Below, in pieces: positions 11,466 to 22,164 of a stretch of 54,294 nucleotides of DNA; the first letter of the stretch is position 1, and every line of letters starts with the position of its first letter. Below the pieces are notes generated by a model. That model made no database searches. It was not told where the DNA came from and worked only from the letters and a program-made list of their open reading frames with translations. Made by a program: the position numbers and the translations under genes. Source of the stretch: Branchiostoma floridae (taxonomy: Eukaryota; Chordata; Leptocardii; Amphioxiformes; Branchiostomatidae); assembly GCF_000003815.2 (NCBI RefSeq), contig NC_049981.1, positions 8,664,656 to 8,718,949 of the forward strand, given 5' to 3'.

Positions 11466-11800
11466 CACAGACAGAAAGACATACACACCGAAAACTATAA
11501 AACTGAGTGCGTTTGCGTATATCTAAACTCAGTATAACTTACATGTAAAGAAATATGGGTGGTTTACGACGATATTTGGTAGGTCTCGGGAATACGAAGG
11601 TCAAGGGTGATTCTGGACCCTCTTGTGGTAGATCTAGGTACTGCAGAAGAATTTCCAGGTTTTATATATTTCGCCCTGCATGCCGTGGTCTTGATTTCTT
11701 GGTAGCCAGGTAAGGATGAAGTTGTGTAGGTTTGGACCCTATAGAGCAGCTTTTCAGATTCAGGAAGACCTGGATATTTTGAACCATTCCCCATTTGTAA
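11466..11800 (+). repeat. Dispersed ~150-bp-monomer repeat, rearranged copy
   Basis: On the plus strand it carries the family phrases cgatatttggtagg, cgaaggtcaagg, ggtactgcag and gtggtcttgatttcttgg, in the same order as the copy at 21.5 kb. The start (11466-11505) reads in the opposite orientation (cacaccgaaaactata), so the copy seems to contain an inversion or two abutting copies. Confidence 0.55.
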
Positions 11801-12835
11801 TCTTATCAATGGGGCAAAAATGAATGCGACATTTAAAACTGGTTCCTGTCTTGGAAGAATCATAGCATCGGTAAGATTTCACTGTCGCCTGCGAAGGCCT
11901 AAATTTTTCAACCAGCAGCCAAAATTTACCCATTCTGTTCGCAGAATAATGATTTGGCAAGTGAAGCCAGCTAGTCGCTCCTTTGCATGTCATTATTCCT
12001 GTACTTTGTGTGGTAAATTCGGTAACATACGTTACTATTTTGGCAAGACGGTCATAACATATAGATTGGTCCCTTTTCACTTCTGCGTCCGAATGCGAGT
12101 GTTTATTCACTCTTAACCCGTAGATATAATGGCCACTCTCTCACTTTATCACTGACAAAAGCAATGTTATAATAGACAACGAAGCTCAACTACTGCAAGC
12201 AGTCCACCGCATAGGCTAGGCTAGGAGGAACACAAGATTTATCACACGATGATACAATCTAATTCCCAGAAATAAAGACGGTCCCAGTCAAAAAATATAA
12301 GACGTACCTCATGCTTCGGTTCCCTACTGCCTTACGTACGGAGTTAGGCTTTATGGCAGGGATGGATTCGCACAGTCACCTGCTGATGTATCAACTGGAC
12401 GTTAGATTCGTCAATCTAGCTCTCATGTGGAGGGAGGACAGAAAACCTGTTGTGGAGGAGTGCACCAGACGAATGACTAGGCGCCGTCTTTCTGCAATGT
12501 TTATGCAGCATGTTGGTGCCCGCCCGCTTCCGCACCAGATGTCGCCGCCTCACAGTGCTCTGGTGACGTTGGGCAGGTATCGGATGGTTTGTGCCAATAT
12601 TATGCACAACACGCCCACGTGGACAAGCTAACTCAAGCAGCACTTAGCGACTAATGGCTAGCGTTTGGTGCAGTCTTGTTTCCGACAAGGTTGACTCAGA
12701 TTCAAAGTACCGGTCAGGGCAATGCTTACTTACCGCGGGGAAATTGTTCCTGGTGTGCACACAGTGTGCATGTATATAGCTACTAAAATAGTGTGCGGAT
12801 TTCTTTATTTACTTTTAAACAGGCAGATACAACTC
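11800..12835. other. No recognised gene; one GC-richer open frame
   Basis: The frame 12311-12631 (plus, 106 codons) is Arg/Met/His-rich and overlaps an open minus-strand frame (12416-12643). Neither matches a family I know, and no splice sites or Kozak context stand out. I do not call a gene. Confidence 0.4.
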
Positions 12836-12839
12836 ATGT

Positions 12840-13028
12840 TACTAACTTATTCTCACATACAAAGGACAGAAGTAAAATGTAGTACCATAACCTTATCGTA
12901 GCCGTAGGGGCTTTGTCGGAGGGCTGAGCCAATCCCTCTTTTTCACCGCCGTTTACCCTCTCTGGGATTCGAAGCCAGGAACTCACGACCTCTTGGCAAA
13001 AAACCCTGTCTATACGCCACATGACCCC
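12840..13028 (-). mobile_element. tRNA-derived SINE, second body type
   Basis: Minus strand from about 13028: box-A-like gtggcgtatagacaggg, then box B ggcttcgaatccc about 35 bases later. A body follows containing ggattggctcagccctcc and aagcccctacggctacg. The body differs from that of the SINEs at 8.3, 13.6 and 44.4 kb, so this is a distinct family or subfamily using a tRNA head. Confidence 0.65.
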
Positions 13029-13034
13029 CACACA

Positions 13035-13588
13035 ATTACATTCATCAACAAGAAAGACCGACATTTGCTCGAGTGCAATAACAGCATTTTTCACCCATAC
13101 CCCTCACCACGCAACATTGGACTGTTCAAAACTGCGTGTTATTTCAATTCCTTACCTTCTATCTCTACATATCCAGTTACTACCTTGGCCGTGCTGATCA
13201 GAACACCACTTTTTTCACATGCAGACTGAGTTCTAGAAGGTTACGTCAGCCAAATTCATTTGGCGATTTTACATTAGACGTGTACATGCTTGGTCTTTAA
13301 AAACCTCGCCACTCATTAGACATGTTTCTGAGCTAGATTTTTCATTTAATACAGACTTACACTGTGTACGCTGTGCTGTTTTTCGTGCTCAAATTAATAT
13401 GTGAACAAACGCATACTGTCGACAGTATGGACCACATTTTCCTTGGCTGGCGGACACAACTGCGGTGTGGATATGTGGAATTTTTTTCCTATTTATTAAG
13501 TACAGCTCGCAACAAAAGAAAGGTTGACAGATACATGGAATATGTACAATATCAAACAACAGAATCATAGTCTACTAAGTGAATTCGA
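13035..13588. other. No feature seen
   Basis: Short unrecognised ORFs only. Confidence 0.45.
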
Positions 13589-13589
13589 C

Positions 13590-13822
13590 TTCGAAATCGT
13601 AAGTACCTGCAGCGTATTCGAGGTGTGGCTCTCCTCAAACACGGGACCTCTATTTAATGTCGAGGCCGAGGAACGTGCCTAATGGAAGCTAGGCAAACAT
13701 TTTTACCTGATCGAAGTGAGGAAAGTCATGAAAAGTGCATTTCCCAAGGGCGCAACATCCGGACATGTCTGGGGGTTCGAACATGCTACCGATTATGCCA
13801 CGTCACGACAAGCCACACGTTC
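13590..13822 (-). mobile_element. tRNA-derived SINE with deleted inter-box segment
   Basis: Minus strand: gtggcataatcggtag (box A) runs almost directly into catgttcgaaccccc (box B). About 25 bases of the tRNA-like head are missing compared with the copy at 8.3 kb. The body is clearly shared: gcgcccttgggaaatgcac, tttcctcacttcgatcagg, and ggtcccgtgtttgaggagag before ccacacctcgaa. It is inactive as a Pol III promoter by spacing. Confidence 0.75.
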
Positions 13823-13859
13823 TTCTCATTATCCGTTTTTTTTCTATTGCTGGTCGAAG

Positions 13860-13950
13860 TTTGCAGAACACAAGAAGACAAACAGGCACAAGAAAACAAA
13901 ACAAAACAAAAAAAAACAAATAAAAAAAACAAACAAAAAAAACAAGACAT
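13860..13950 (+). repeat. A-rich low-complexity tract
   Basis: An (AAACA)n/(A)n-rich stretch beginning after a pyrimidine block. Overlapping Lys-rich ORFs here are artefacts of composition. Confidence 0.85.
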
Positions 13951-13954
13951 TGAA

Positions 13955-14830
13955 GATATCATACAATTGTTTTCTTACCTTTCATCTTCCAGTGCAAGTT
14001 ACTCCTAGATTATTTCTTATTCATCATACGAAAATTTATCTAAACTATGTGTAGTGATTGACAAATAACATATATTGTCATGCCCTATAATCTACTAAGA
14101 CATGTTAGGTATGTTATCATATAGTTGAGATTTGGAATGTTCTGACCATCTTACGTTACTCAAAGTGTATCCCGTGGAAAATACCGAACCTATGCATGCT
14201 TTTATTTTATTTTCCAGGTCCATATTTAAAAAGGAAACATATATGAGAGCATGAAATATCGTATATCATTCTGGGAAACAGATGATAATAATTTATATAC
14301 TCACGCAGCTCCATATCCTAGTGACACAGAGCTACTCTCGCAATAGAGGGGCTTAGATCTTGATAAGCTCTCAGCTAAACAACACCATTACTCTGCAAGG
14401 AATCTGCCGCTTCCCTAACAAGACCTTCCCATTCTCGCCGACCCTCCTCTCCTTGGGGAAACTCAGACAGCTATAAATAAGCGCGCAACAAGAAGGCAGT
14501 CGACATTTACAAGGTTATAACTGTGGAAACTTTTCAAGGTGGTGGTAGCACGATAACGAAATTCTTGCACAACTTCTATGTTGAAATATGTAACGTTACT
14601 TCACATGCAGCTCCTGAACAGTGGACACCATTATTCCATTGCCAAAGAAACTTAACTTATCTCAAAGGAAAATAAAATGGATAATAGAAGGCTTGAGGTG
14701 GTGTGAATTTTTTTGGTAAATTCTTATTAATACCCGCATTGATTCTCTGGGGATGGTACGTTAGCCCTGGAGATAGCTACATCAGCGGCAACTCTGGGAT
14801 CACGACTCACCACAAGGCATCCTAACGACA
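13955..14830. other. No gene; one TATA-type promoter-like site
   Basis: Apart from the TATA motif listed below, I see no exon, repeat or RNA. Confidence 0.45.
14472..14505 (+). promoter_or_regulatory. TATA box with possible initiator
   Basis: TATAAATA at 14472-14479 is followed about 25 bases on by ggcagtcgac (14495-14504), which contains the initiator-like TCAGT/CAGT core at the usual distance. The 60 bases upstream are GC-richer and pyrimidine-rich. No coding exon or clear donor follows, so this may be fortuitous or belong to a dead element. Confidence 0.3.
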
Positions 14831-14831
14831 T

Positions 14832-14882
14832 CTAGCAAAACAGATCAACGACTTCGACTTTGCTGATGATATTGCCATCTTA
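14832..14882 (+). pseudogene. RTE-type LINE reverse transcriptase scrap (FADD box)
   Basis: The frame reads LAKQINDFDFADDIAIL. The F/YADD box is the catalytic aspartate motif of reverse transcriptases, and the preceding xxLEDxDFADDIALL context is typical of RTE elements. Upstream in the same frame (about 14755-14830) is a weakly similar stretch interrupted by TAA. Similarity is lost soon after the motif. It is a short relic. Confidence 0.7.
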
Positions 14883-14889
14883 AACCTGG

Positions 14890-15489
14890 GGGTTTCTTGC
14901 CCAGGGTAAGAACATTAAGGAAGTGCTCCCACTGTGACTTGTCCAGCAGTTTGAATAGTGGATTGACCCCCATAACCACATAACTCATAAACATCCCAGA
15001 CTGTCTACCAGCTAGAAACAATGGTCAGAGACAGATTAGCATATTACTGGTCACAGATTCAAATACTGTAATGGTTCAAAGTACTGGTTTTCATAGGAAC
15101 ATTATCAAATCATACAGAATGATCCAAAGTAAGTAACAAAGTTACACAATGCAAGGTTTCAATTAGATAATATCATGTGAAAATAAGATAATACTATATG
15201 CAGTTCTTGAAAGAACAACTCTTTTTCAAATTTCAAATTAGCCTTGTCAAAATTGTAACAGAGTATCTATTTGCATCTGCATTTTTAAACTTGAAAATGT
15301 CTTCCTTATAGCTGAATTAGCACTCATGAGTTGTGTGTGTAGAAACATGACTTGTAATACTTGACTTACAGTAAGAAACCAATTTAGTCCTGTGCTCTGT
15401 AGAACTGTACAGATAACTGCCAGCCAATGTCTCACACTGAAGAGCAACCCAGTGTTTTTCATTACTTTTGATCATACTCTGGGCTAAGT
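14890..15489. other. No gene; fragment shared with the 21.3-kb repeat
   Basis: Bases 15031-15067 (acagattagcat..actggtcacagattc) match 21268-21302, so part of this stretch belongs to the dispersed repeat family. The ORF 15247-15462 (minus) is unrecognised. Confidence 0.5.
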
Positions 15490-15499
15490 GTTCTTCAAG

Positions 15500-15836
15500 G
15501 GGTCAGCCTTTTTACCTGAAAACAGAGGAAAACACAGTTAAACACCGGAAAACACATGAAGGAGTGTATAATCTACTGAAATGCCACCCGTGATAATTTT
15601 GCACAATCAGCACGTCCAGTCCGCCGGGTGGCGGCGGCGGTCCGGCCCGTAGTCTCATGCATTTTCTGACGATTTCTTCATTCCAGGGCCGTATGTAGAT
15701 TATTCTGTGGCAAAACATAGCGACCTGTCATATTTACTCATCAAAACATACTGTACTTCAGTAGATTATACACTCCTTCGTGTGTTTTCCGGTGTTTAAC
15801 TGTGTTTTCCTCTGTTTTCCGGTAAAAAGGCTGACC
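15500..15836. mobile_element. MULE-like foldback MITE, 80-bp TIRs, 10-bp target duplication
   Basis: Seen: arms 15501-15580 and 15757-15836 are inverted copies matching at 78 of 80 positions. The outer end is GGTCAGCCTTTTTACC. The 10-mer GTTCTTCAAG flanks the element exactly (15490-15499 and 15837-15846). The 176-bp centre is GC-rich around 15620 (gccgggtggcggcggcggtc) and encodes nothing. Known: long TIRs with 9-10-bp duplications are the hallmark of Mutator-like elements. Other long-TSD foldback families are possible. The near-identity of the arms suggests a fairly recent insertion or gene conversion between arms. Confidence 0.85.
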
Positions 15837-16198
15837 GTTCTTCAAGCTAACTTCTTTATGTGTAGTCTTACTTTAATTTCTCTTTTGTCTCTAGATTTCA
15901 AACATGATTTGAAGAGTAACTTGTACTTGGTAAACTTTCTCAGCCAGGCCACCACTGATGTGCACTGTATGGGTGCCTGTAGCATACTGAAGGGCATAGT
16001 TTATATTATCTGCTCTTTATATAGTTTTACCGGCCCCTTTAAAGTCTACAAGAGTACAAAGTTTGATCTTGTTATAAGTGTGCTTAAAACTGTTAGTGGG
16101 TAGATGTGCTGTAATGCAAGTCCCGGGTCAAATTACTGAGATTTATGGGAAACCATTAATTAGGTTCTGTGATTTTGAATTTATTGCCTCCAATTATC

Positions 16199-16324
16199 AT
16201 GGCTTCAAGTAGTACCGACCAAAAGAAACGCAGAGTATTTGCTTCGGCGTCTTCTGGAAATAAGGGGAATGATTGCATCCAAAGTTTGTACCTTTACCCG
16301 TCTCTGGGTGTAAGTCATGGATAA
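16199..16324 (+). CDS. Candidate short coding exon or small ORF (41 codons), unrecognised
   Basis: An ATG in good context (attatcATGGCT) opens a frame starting MASSSTDQKKRRVFASASSG and stopping at 16322-16324. At 16310 lies a consensus donor, GGGT|GTAAGT, which would end the exon in phase 0 after 37 codons. The Ser/Lys/Arg-rich N-terminus resembles a disordered leader. No family is recognised. Further open frames follow at 16317-16517 (for example one with LRYFVLRYHVEHQKYLPG), but I cannot join them with a visible acceptor. It could be a real first exon, a relic, or chance. Confidence 0.25.
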   Translation: MASSSTDQKKRRVFASASSGNKGNDCIQSLYLYPSLGVSHG

Positions 16325-17480
16325 TGGCACAGGACGTGGAGAACAAAATCAACCCCTGCGCTATTTCGTGCTACGGTATCATGTTGAACATCAAAAATAT
16401 CTGCCGGGTATCCAACATCATCTATGTAATGACCATTCTCCTACGCAGAGGGACCACAGTCGTGTCGAAACTCCTTGGGGTCTCCTCTGCTATCTGACGC
16501 ACTCAGACCAGTTCTAAGCCGCCCTGCTTATAAATATTTATGAGCTTACCCTTACATGGGCAGTCAGCCGTTGGGGATCGGGCGTAGAAGGATGGTGCTA
16601 TGTAAGACGTAACATGATTGGCTGATAGCTTCCCAACAGCCTTTGCGAGACAGCTTTCGTAAACAGAAAGCCCAATAAATGCTTATTCTCTGATTGGCTG
16701 ACAGCTGGTTTGTGGTGACAATCAAAGTAACTGCTGGTAGGTCATGAGATAGCAGGACCCAATAGGCTGAGTCAGCTAGCCATTGGAGACCGTGCGTAGG
16801 AGGATGTGTAATGATCAGAACAAAGTGGTTGATACAGTGTGTGCAATTGAGGCAGTAAAACTCCCTGCGCACATTTTTTTCGCACACCCGAGGATGAACC
16901 TGTCAAACTTGCTAGCCTACACCACGAGGTCCGGGTATTGGAGCATTCGGTAAAATAATCTGCAACTTGGCCAGGGGAGGATTAGTTTTCCTCCTCCGGC
17001 CGGCCAAACCCTCTGGAAGCAAAACTCCCTTGTCAAATTATCCTCTTATAACCAACGTAGTCAAGTCTGGTAAAGATTAGATCTTTACGTCCCGTCTCAT
17101 CGTAGACGAGGTCGCCAACCTACTACTTATCTACAGTACATCCAACAGCTGCAAGACTATAATGGCCGGCTTACCACAAAACAGGTCATTCTTGCTGACA
17201 ACAAAAGGGACTAGAAGAAGCTTTTAGTCGCCTGCATAGAGGTCTAGCAGCCGAATGATAATGATAAGGAATCAGACCTAAGGACAGACTGTATGGTGGT
17301 GTCAGATGAGTGGAAAAGCTGTTATACAAAAAAAAAAAGTACCACCGTGCATACCATCGGGCATCAGACATTGAACACAAACATTTATACAAAAACAAAA
17401 GGCTGACATCTATCTGGATAGGATGAATGGAAATGAATTCCATAGCTTCACAACACATATTATAAACAGTGGGGTTTTCT
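16325..17480. other. No gene; reiterated CCAAT-type motifs
   Basis: The motif gattggctga occurs at about 16617 and 16692, and cccaataggctgag at 16758. Two diverged copies of a 'gtcagc..ggggatcgggcgtag' type segment lie at about 16562-16605 and 16768-16815. An imperfect hairpin (ttggcc..ggagga / tcctcc..ggccaa) lies at about 16967-17007. No coding unit recognised. Confidence 0.4.
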
Positions 17481-19980
17481 TAAAAGGTGAACAGAGGGAA
17501 AGTTTACGAATTATTGTATTGCAAGAGTGCAGATCCCTTAACTGGGAGTGAATATGATTATCATCATTTAACCTATCATAGGAAAACTATAGAACTTACA
17601 AATTTCTCGAGTTGACCCATGTAGGAGGTTATAAAAGACACTTGGAAGGTACATGCAGATGGTTTGTTTACATTTGAACGGTATATCCTTTTCAAGGGGA
17701 AAAGTGCTTACACGTTTACGAAAAGCACTCCATATTTGACATGAAAACGCATGACATCAGCGGTTCACAAGAAAGCCGTCTGAATAGTAACATTCTATGT
17801 ACACAACCAAGCGCGACAATCACAGTTACAGATAGACAAAGAAACGAAGGTTTGATAATCTTGTTATTGTGTGAGTGGTTCAAAACGTACGCTCTAGACT
17901 CTTGCGTTTTAGCCCCGCCAATTGTCGGCCTACCCAATAACAAAAACAAACTGATAGAAACACAGACACACCAAAACAACACCTCGCTGCGCGGAGGTGA
18001 CAATACCTCCATGGAAACTTGATTTCACGAAGGTAATGGTTACATAATTATGTAGATATTCAGGTAATCGTGAGGTTCTAGCTTACAATGTTTGTCTCTA
18101 CTAAACACACTGATGATCGGATCATTGATCTATTGATCGTCTTGCACACGATATTGCAACACAAAGACTGAACAAAAAAGGCGTTATTCTAAAAGTGTGC
18201 GGACGTATAATATTGAAATAGGGCCATGTTTTTTTTCACAAGCCAACATTTATCAGAATTCATTTTCATTGCAATACGAATGACAAACGGGTTATTGAAG
18301 GTTATAGAAACCATCAACTTCCACTATCACATATAAAGTGTTTATATATGGTTGGTGAATACATGCATATGTCGCAGGGCTCTTTGTGTGACTAATGGAT
18401 TTTCGCAGGGCGATGTTTTGGCACCGTTCAAAGAGGGCTTAGTAAGATACCCCACGTGTTACCTACAATTGTATCGACGATTTTGGAAATATTTGTTGAC
18501 AACAAATTTCAAAGAGAACAATCTAATTCTAAAGAGAACAGTTTGATTTTAAAACGAACAATTCAATTTTAATCCAATTTTCCCGGAAAAGAAGCTATGT
18601 CAATTTTCGATTCATAAAATCACGATTCACAAAATAGAATGTAGAAATATTTCCAACAATCAATTTTCTACTGTCAATACCAATTAAGGTGAAAGACTCG
18701 AATATCTCTGTCTCTGCGGAGGTTGAACCTTGTTCCAGCAGGCAGGACTGATTCCTGGAAGATGACACGACATAAGGCAGCAGTGACATTTATCGGCGTT
18801 ATTTCCATGTAAATCCCGCTTTTACCTCTGCTTAAGAGGACAGGATGTAACCTTTTTAAATCAACGCAAAGAACAGTGACCTTTATAGAGCAACTCACAA
18901 TGCTGGTTCACATTCTGAGATGCGTTCATAGAGCGTCACTCAAACGGGAAACATGTTTAACGTCGAAGATGCAGATTATAAGAGTCGATATTCTGATAAC
19001 CCTTCGACATTCTTCCATATGAAATGCAGCCAGATATATGTAACAGTCATATTACATCGCAAATAACCATTGGACAAAGCCTTAAGTGGGATGGTGATAC
19101 TTGTCCTAAACTCCACAAGAGGGTGTTGTTTTCCGATATATGTTAATTTTAGGAAGTAAAACTAGCATACTACGTCATATTATATGATGAAACACCCATT
19201 AGTCTCGCGGACATCAAAAAGCATCCAGTATTGTACTGAACTCCCCAAGTGCTTTTTAATTAGATTAAGTAAGCTCAGCCTACGGCTGAATACAACGTGT
19301 CTGACATGGTCTAATAAAACTTCGGTTACAAAACCAAATTGAGGCGCATTGTTTAAAAAAATGGGACTTCCCGTATTTTCCCGGTTTGAGTTTTGATTGT
19401 GGAGGAAGCCTGACTCGTCTCTACCTGACTAATTCCGCTGGCTGGAAGGAGAAGGATTTACCAGGGGAGTTTGGCTAGCTGATTGATGTAGCGCGGAAAT
19501 GTTTGGCGACTGATTGGTATTTATCGTTCCCGCGGACTGACTTTCCTGGTCAATTACGTTAATATGCTGTTTGCCAAATTCTACTATCCAGAACCCGAAG
19601 GAAAGCTTGCAGGATACACTGATATATGTAGACAAGGAAATGAAACACAATCCAGTAGCACGTAAGCGAGACAGGGTATCATTATTACTTATACCATGAA
19701 TATGGCAGTATTGTTTTGGCCATACTGTTTTTGGTGTGCGGGGTTTCAGCTCAAGAACCGTTGAGTGAGCTGCGATGGTTTTTGGTAGGCGGGTAGGTGA
19801 GTGGCTGGTGATGGTAATGGTTGATTTTGGGCCGCCTGTTTGTTGACCTTGGTACTGCAGCATACATTTGTACCTTGTTGTGGTGATGATCTTAAAGTGG
19901 TCGGTAGGTGTCAAATTGATACTTATGTGGTGTAAATATGCATGGGCCTCCTAGTTTTTTGCTGTGCTTCTGTACGGTGG
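17480..19980. other. No gene seen
   Basis: The longest frame (19429-19914, minus, 161 codons) is Thr/Ser/Pro-rich, shows no domain and partly spans a G/T-rich repeat-like stretch, so I do not call it. Three diverged copies of a ~22-bp unit (aaagagaacaatctaatt type) lie at about 18508-18572. Near-palindromic GATC-rich sequence lies at 18112-18145. Confidence 0.45.
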
Positions 19981-19984
19981 TTTG

Positions 19985-20110
19985 TGTTGTGGACGTTTGC
20001 GTCTCCGGCATATATCTGTGGACGGGTTGCGATGATATTCATATTTGGTATGAGGGTAGGTGTTGTGACCCCGACATTTTAAAGCACTCTATGGCTTAAA
20101 CTTCTTGGTT
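19985..20110 (+). repeat. Fragment of the dispersed ~150-bp-monomer repeat
   Basis: Phrases ttgcgatgatattc, tttggtatgagggtaggtgt and cttggttttttatcc match the order in the 21.5-kb copy. No hairpin or microsatellite is retained. Confidence 0.5.
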
Positions 20111-20520
20111 TTTTATCCTTGCCTTTAGACGATTTGTGGTGTTGATGTGCAGGTGGCAGAATGGTATTGACATACACACACCAAGCAATGTGAATGCTGG
20201 TGTTTTCACACATATTGTGTGGTCAACATTATTGCCTCCATCCTGAGCTTGTTATAGAATACTAGGTAGGCCAAAGTACAAGTTAACCAAATCCAGAATG
20301 TAGAAGTTGAAGAATGTACAGCTCTTGTAAGCATCCATAAATAAATCACTGGTCATAAGTCTTGCTTTAAGATAACGTGCATCAGAATAAAGTCAGCATT
20401 ATTATTGGGGTGAGGTAGGCTATATAAGTCTTGATACATGCATGATACCAAACATCACAAGCTGTGTTCATGACATTGTAATTTAGTGTCGGGTAGGGAC
20501 GTCCATTGGATAAGGTGTTA
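20110..20520. other. No feature seen
   Basis: AT-rich sequence without recognisable elements. Confidence 0.45.
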
Positions 20521-20690
20521 GATGGAAGTTCAGTGATTGGGGGGATCTACTCCTCGAGCTAGTATGTAAAAGAACCCTCCACAAGTATCGAAATGAGTAT
20601 GGGGCCTTTCTGGTGTGAAATGATCAATAAAAGCTGACCGGATAATCAGCTTGTACTGCTCAGTACGAACCTTGTAAGTTAGATGTACGA
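20520..20690 (+). mobile_element. SINE tail fragment (head lost)
   Basis: Contains ctcctcgagctagtatgtaa, aagaaccctccac, tttctggtgtgaaatgatca and cttgtactgctcagtacgaa. These correspond in order to the 3' half of the minus-strand SINE at 8275-8400, but on the plus strand. The RNA-derived head and upper body are missing, as expected for 5' truncation. Confidence 0.6.
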
Positions 20691-20699
20691 CATAGAGCC

Positions 20700-21265
20700 G
20701 ATTATACCCAACCACACACAACCACACACTAAGTTCCCTGATATGATAAAGTTGTAAGTCATCTATAGATTTTTTCTAATCTTTGAGCAATTATCTTTTG
20801 GGTTAATATGGGGCCACAAAACAATCAGATAGGGTTAATAGACTCAAAGCAAATGGGATTCCAAGCTCCATCATCCATAAATAGTAATTAGAGACTCTTT
20901 GCTCTACACCATTAAAGTAATTGACCCTAGAAATAGGACGAATTGGTTTCCTTATATTGTGCAGCGATGGCCATATGTGACAAAACAAAATTTACCTTTC
21001 TCCGGAAACAACAAAGGGATAAGAAACAATGGTCTCCTATGCTAATGCAAAACGTTATTTTTCCCTTTTTGCTGTAAATGAAACTATATTGTTCTATGAG
21101 ATAATACCTTCGCCTAATAGCGTTACTATTCAAACTGAAGGTAAAGGCAATTAGAAAAAACAGTAGCAACTAAGGTCTTTCCTATAGCTTTTGATTTAAC
21201 ACTTGCATGTAGATACGATAAAACCTCCACAGGGAGTCTTGGTCCCTCTACCAATTGGATAGTAA
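20700..21265. other. No gene seen
   Basis: Short AT-rich ORFs on the minus strand only. Confidence 0.45.
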
Positions 21266-21267
21266 AA

Positions 21268-21358
21268 CAGATTAGCATAATACTGGTCAAAGATTCGTAT
21301 TCTTATCTCCATGAAAAATGGAGATATAGTTTTGGGTGTGTCTGTGTGTCTGCCTGTC

Positions 21359-21417
<59 letters not shown>

Positions 21418-22160
21418 TTGTGTGTGTTTGTGCGTTTGTGTGTGTGTGTGTGTGTGTTTGTATGTTTGTGTTTCCGGATATTTGAGGTCAGCATAACTCA
21501 AGAACCTCTGGATGGATTACGATGATATTTGGTATGTAAGTAGGTGTTAGGAAGACAAAAGTCAAGGTCAATCTTGTCACATCTTAATCATCAAATATGT
21601 GACATTGGTACTTCAGCAAAATTAGTTTTTTTTTAAATCTTTTAAACTGGATGTGCTGTGGTCTTGATTTTTTAGTGGCAGATAGCTTATGATGTAAGGA
21701 ATGGGTGCTGTATGTTTGGGTCCCCTAGCAGGTTGCTCTGGAACTGCAGGGCGGTTTTCAAAATCTTTTTATATAACTGAACAAAGGAACGACAAATTAA
21801 GATGATATGTGGCATGTAGGTAGCTTTGACAGAGATGTACATTCTAAAGTACAAATTATGCAAATTGGCACTTAACTTGCATAATTAATGAGGGAAATCT
21901 ATAATTGTAGTGTTTTCAATCAAAGGACCCAAATACCTGTAATATATGTAGTTTCTGGCTGGTGGAACATTAGCAGATAACAATTATGCAAATTCGACCC
22001 TAATTTGCATAATTGATATAAAAGTGCTATAACTCTTCTCAATGGTATATTATTGGACAATCAATATTAGGACCGGCATAAGTTTTTAAAGGTGTACATA
22101 ACTAAGCATAGATTATGTAAATGTGGAAGTGATTTACATAATCGGACTATTTCATGGAGA
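21268..22160 (+). repeat. Long copy of the hairpin-led dispersed repeat
   Basis: Order of parts: lead sequence (acagattagcataatactgg), perfect 9-bp hairpin TATCTCCAT/ATGGAGATA (21304-21326, 5-base loop), tatagttttgggtgtgtctg, and a (TG)n tract. Then come two diverged monomers with tatttggtatgtaagtaggt, gaagacaaaagtcaaggtca and gtggtcttgattttt (21480-21840). Last are three AT-rich monomers containing attatgcaaatt and taatttgcataatt (21845-22145). No open frame is preserved. The family recurs at 2.8, 11.5, 20.0, 30.5, 35.0, 38.7, 41.1, 43.3 and 51.7 kb. Confidence 0.75.
21363..21414 (+). repeat. (TG)26 microsatellite
   Basis: Uninterrupted TG run, then imperfect TG/TTTG to about 21470. It sits inside the hairpin-led repeat, downstream of its hairpin. 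Confidence 0.95.
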
Positions 22161-22164
22161 TATG

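Noticed and set aside
12311-12631. A gene at the GC-richer 106-codon frame
   Set aside because: Both strands are open, no family is recognised and no splice or promoter evidence is visible.
13750-13822. A tRNA gene around the gttcgaac box
   Set aside because: Boxes A and B are nearly fused, no acceptor or anticodon arm can form, and the body matches other SINEs.
19429-19914. 161-codon minus-strand ORF, the longest in the window
   Set aside because: Thr/Ser/Pro-rich, no domain, no splice or promoter context, and overlaps G/T-rich repeat-like DNA; consistent with chance.
21311-21496. Cys/Val-rich ORFs over the (TG)n and (CA)n tracts (also 40938-41422)
   Set aside because: Products of dinucleotide repeats read in all frames; no coding signal outside the tract.
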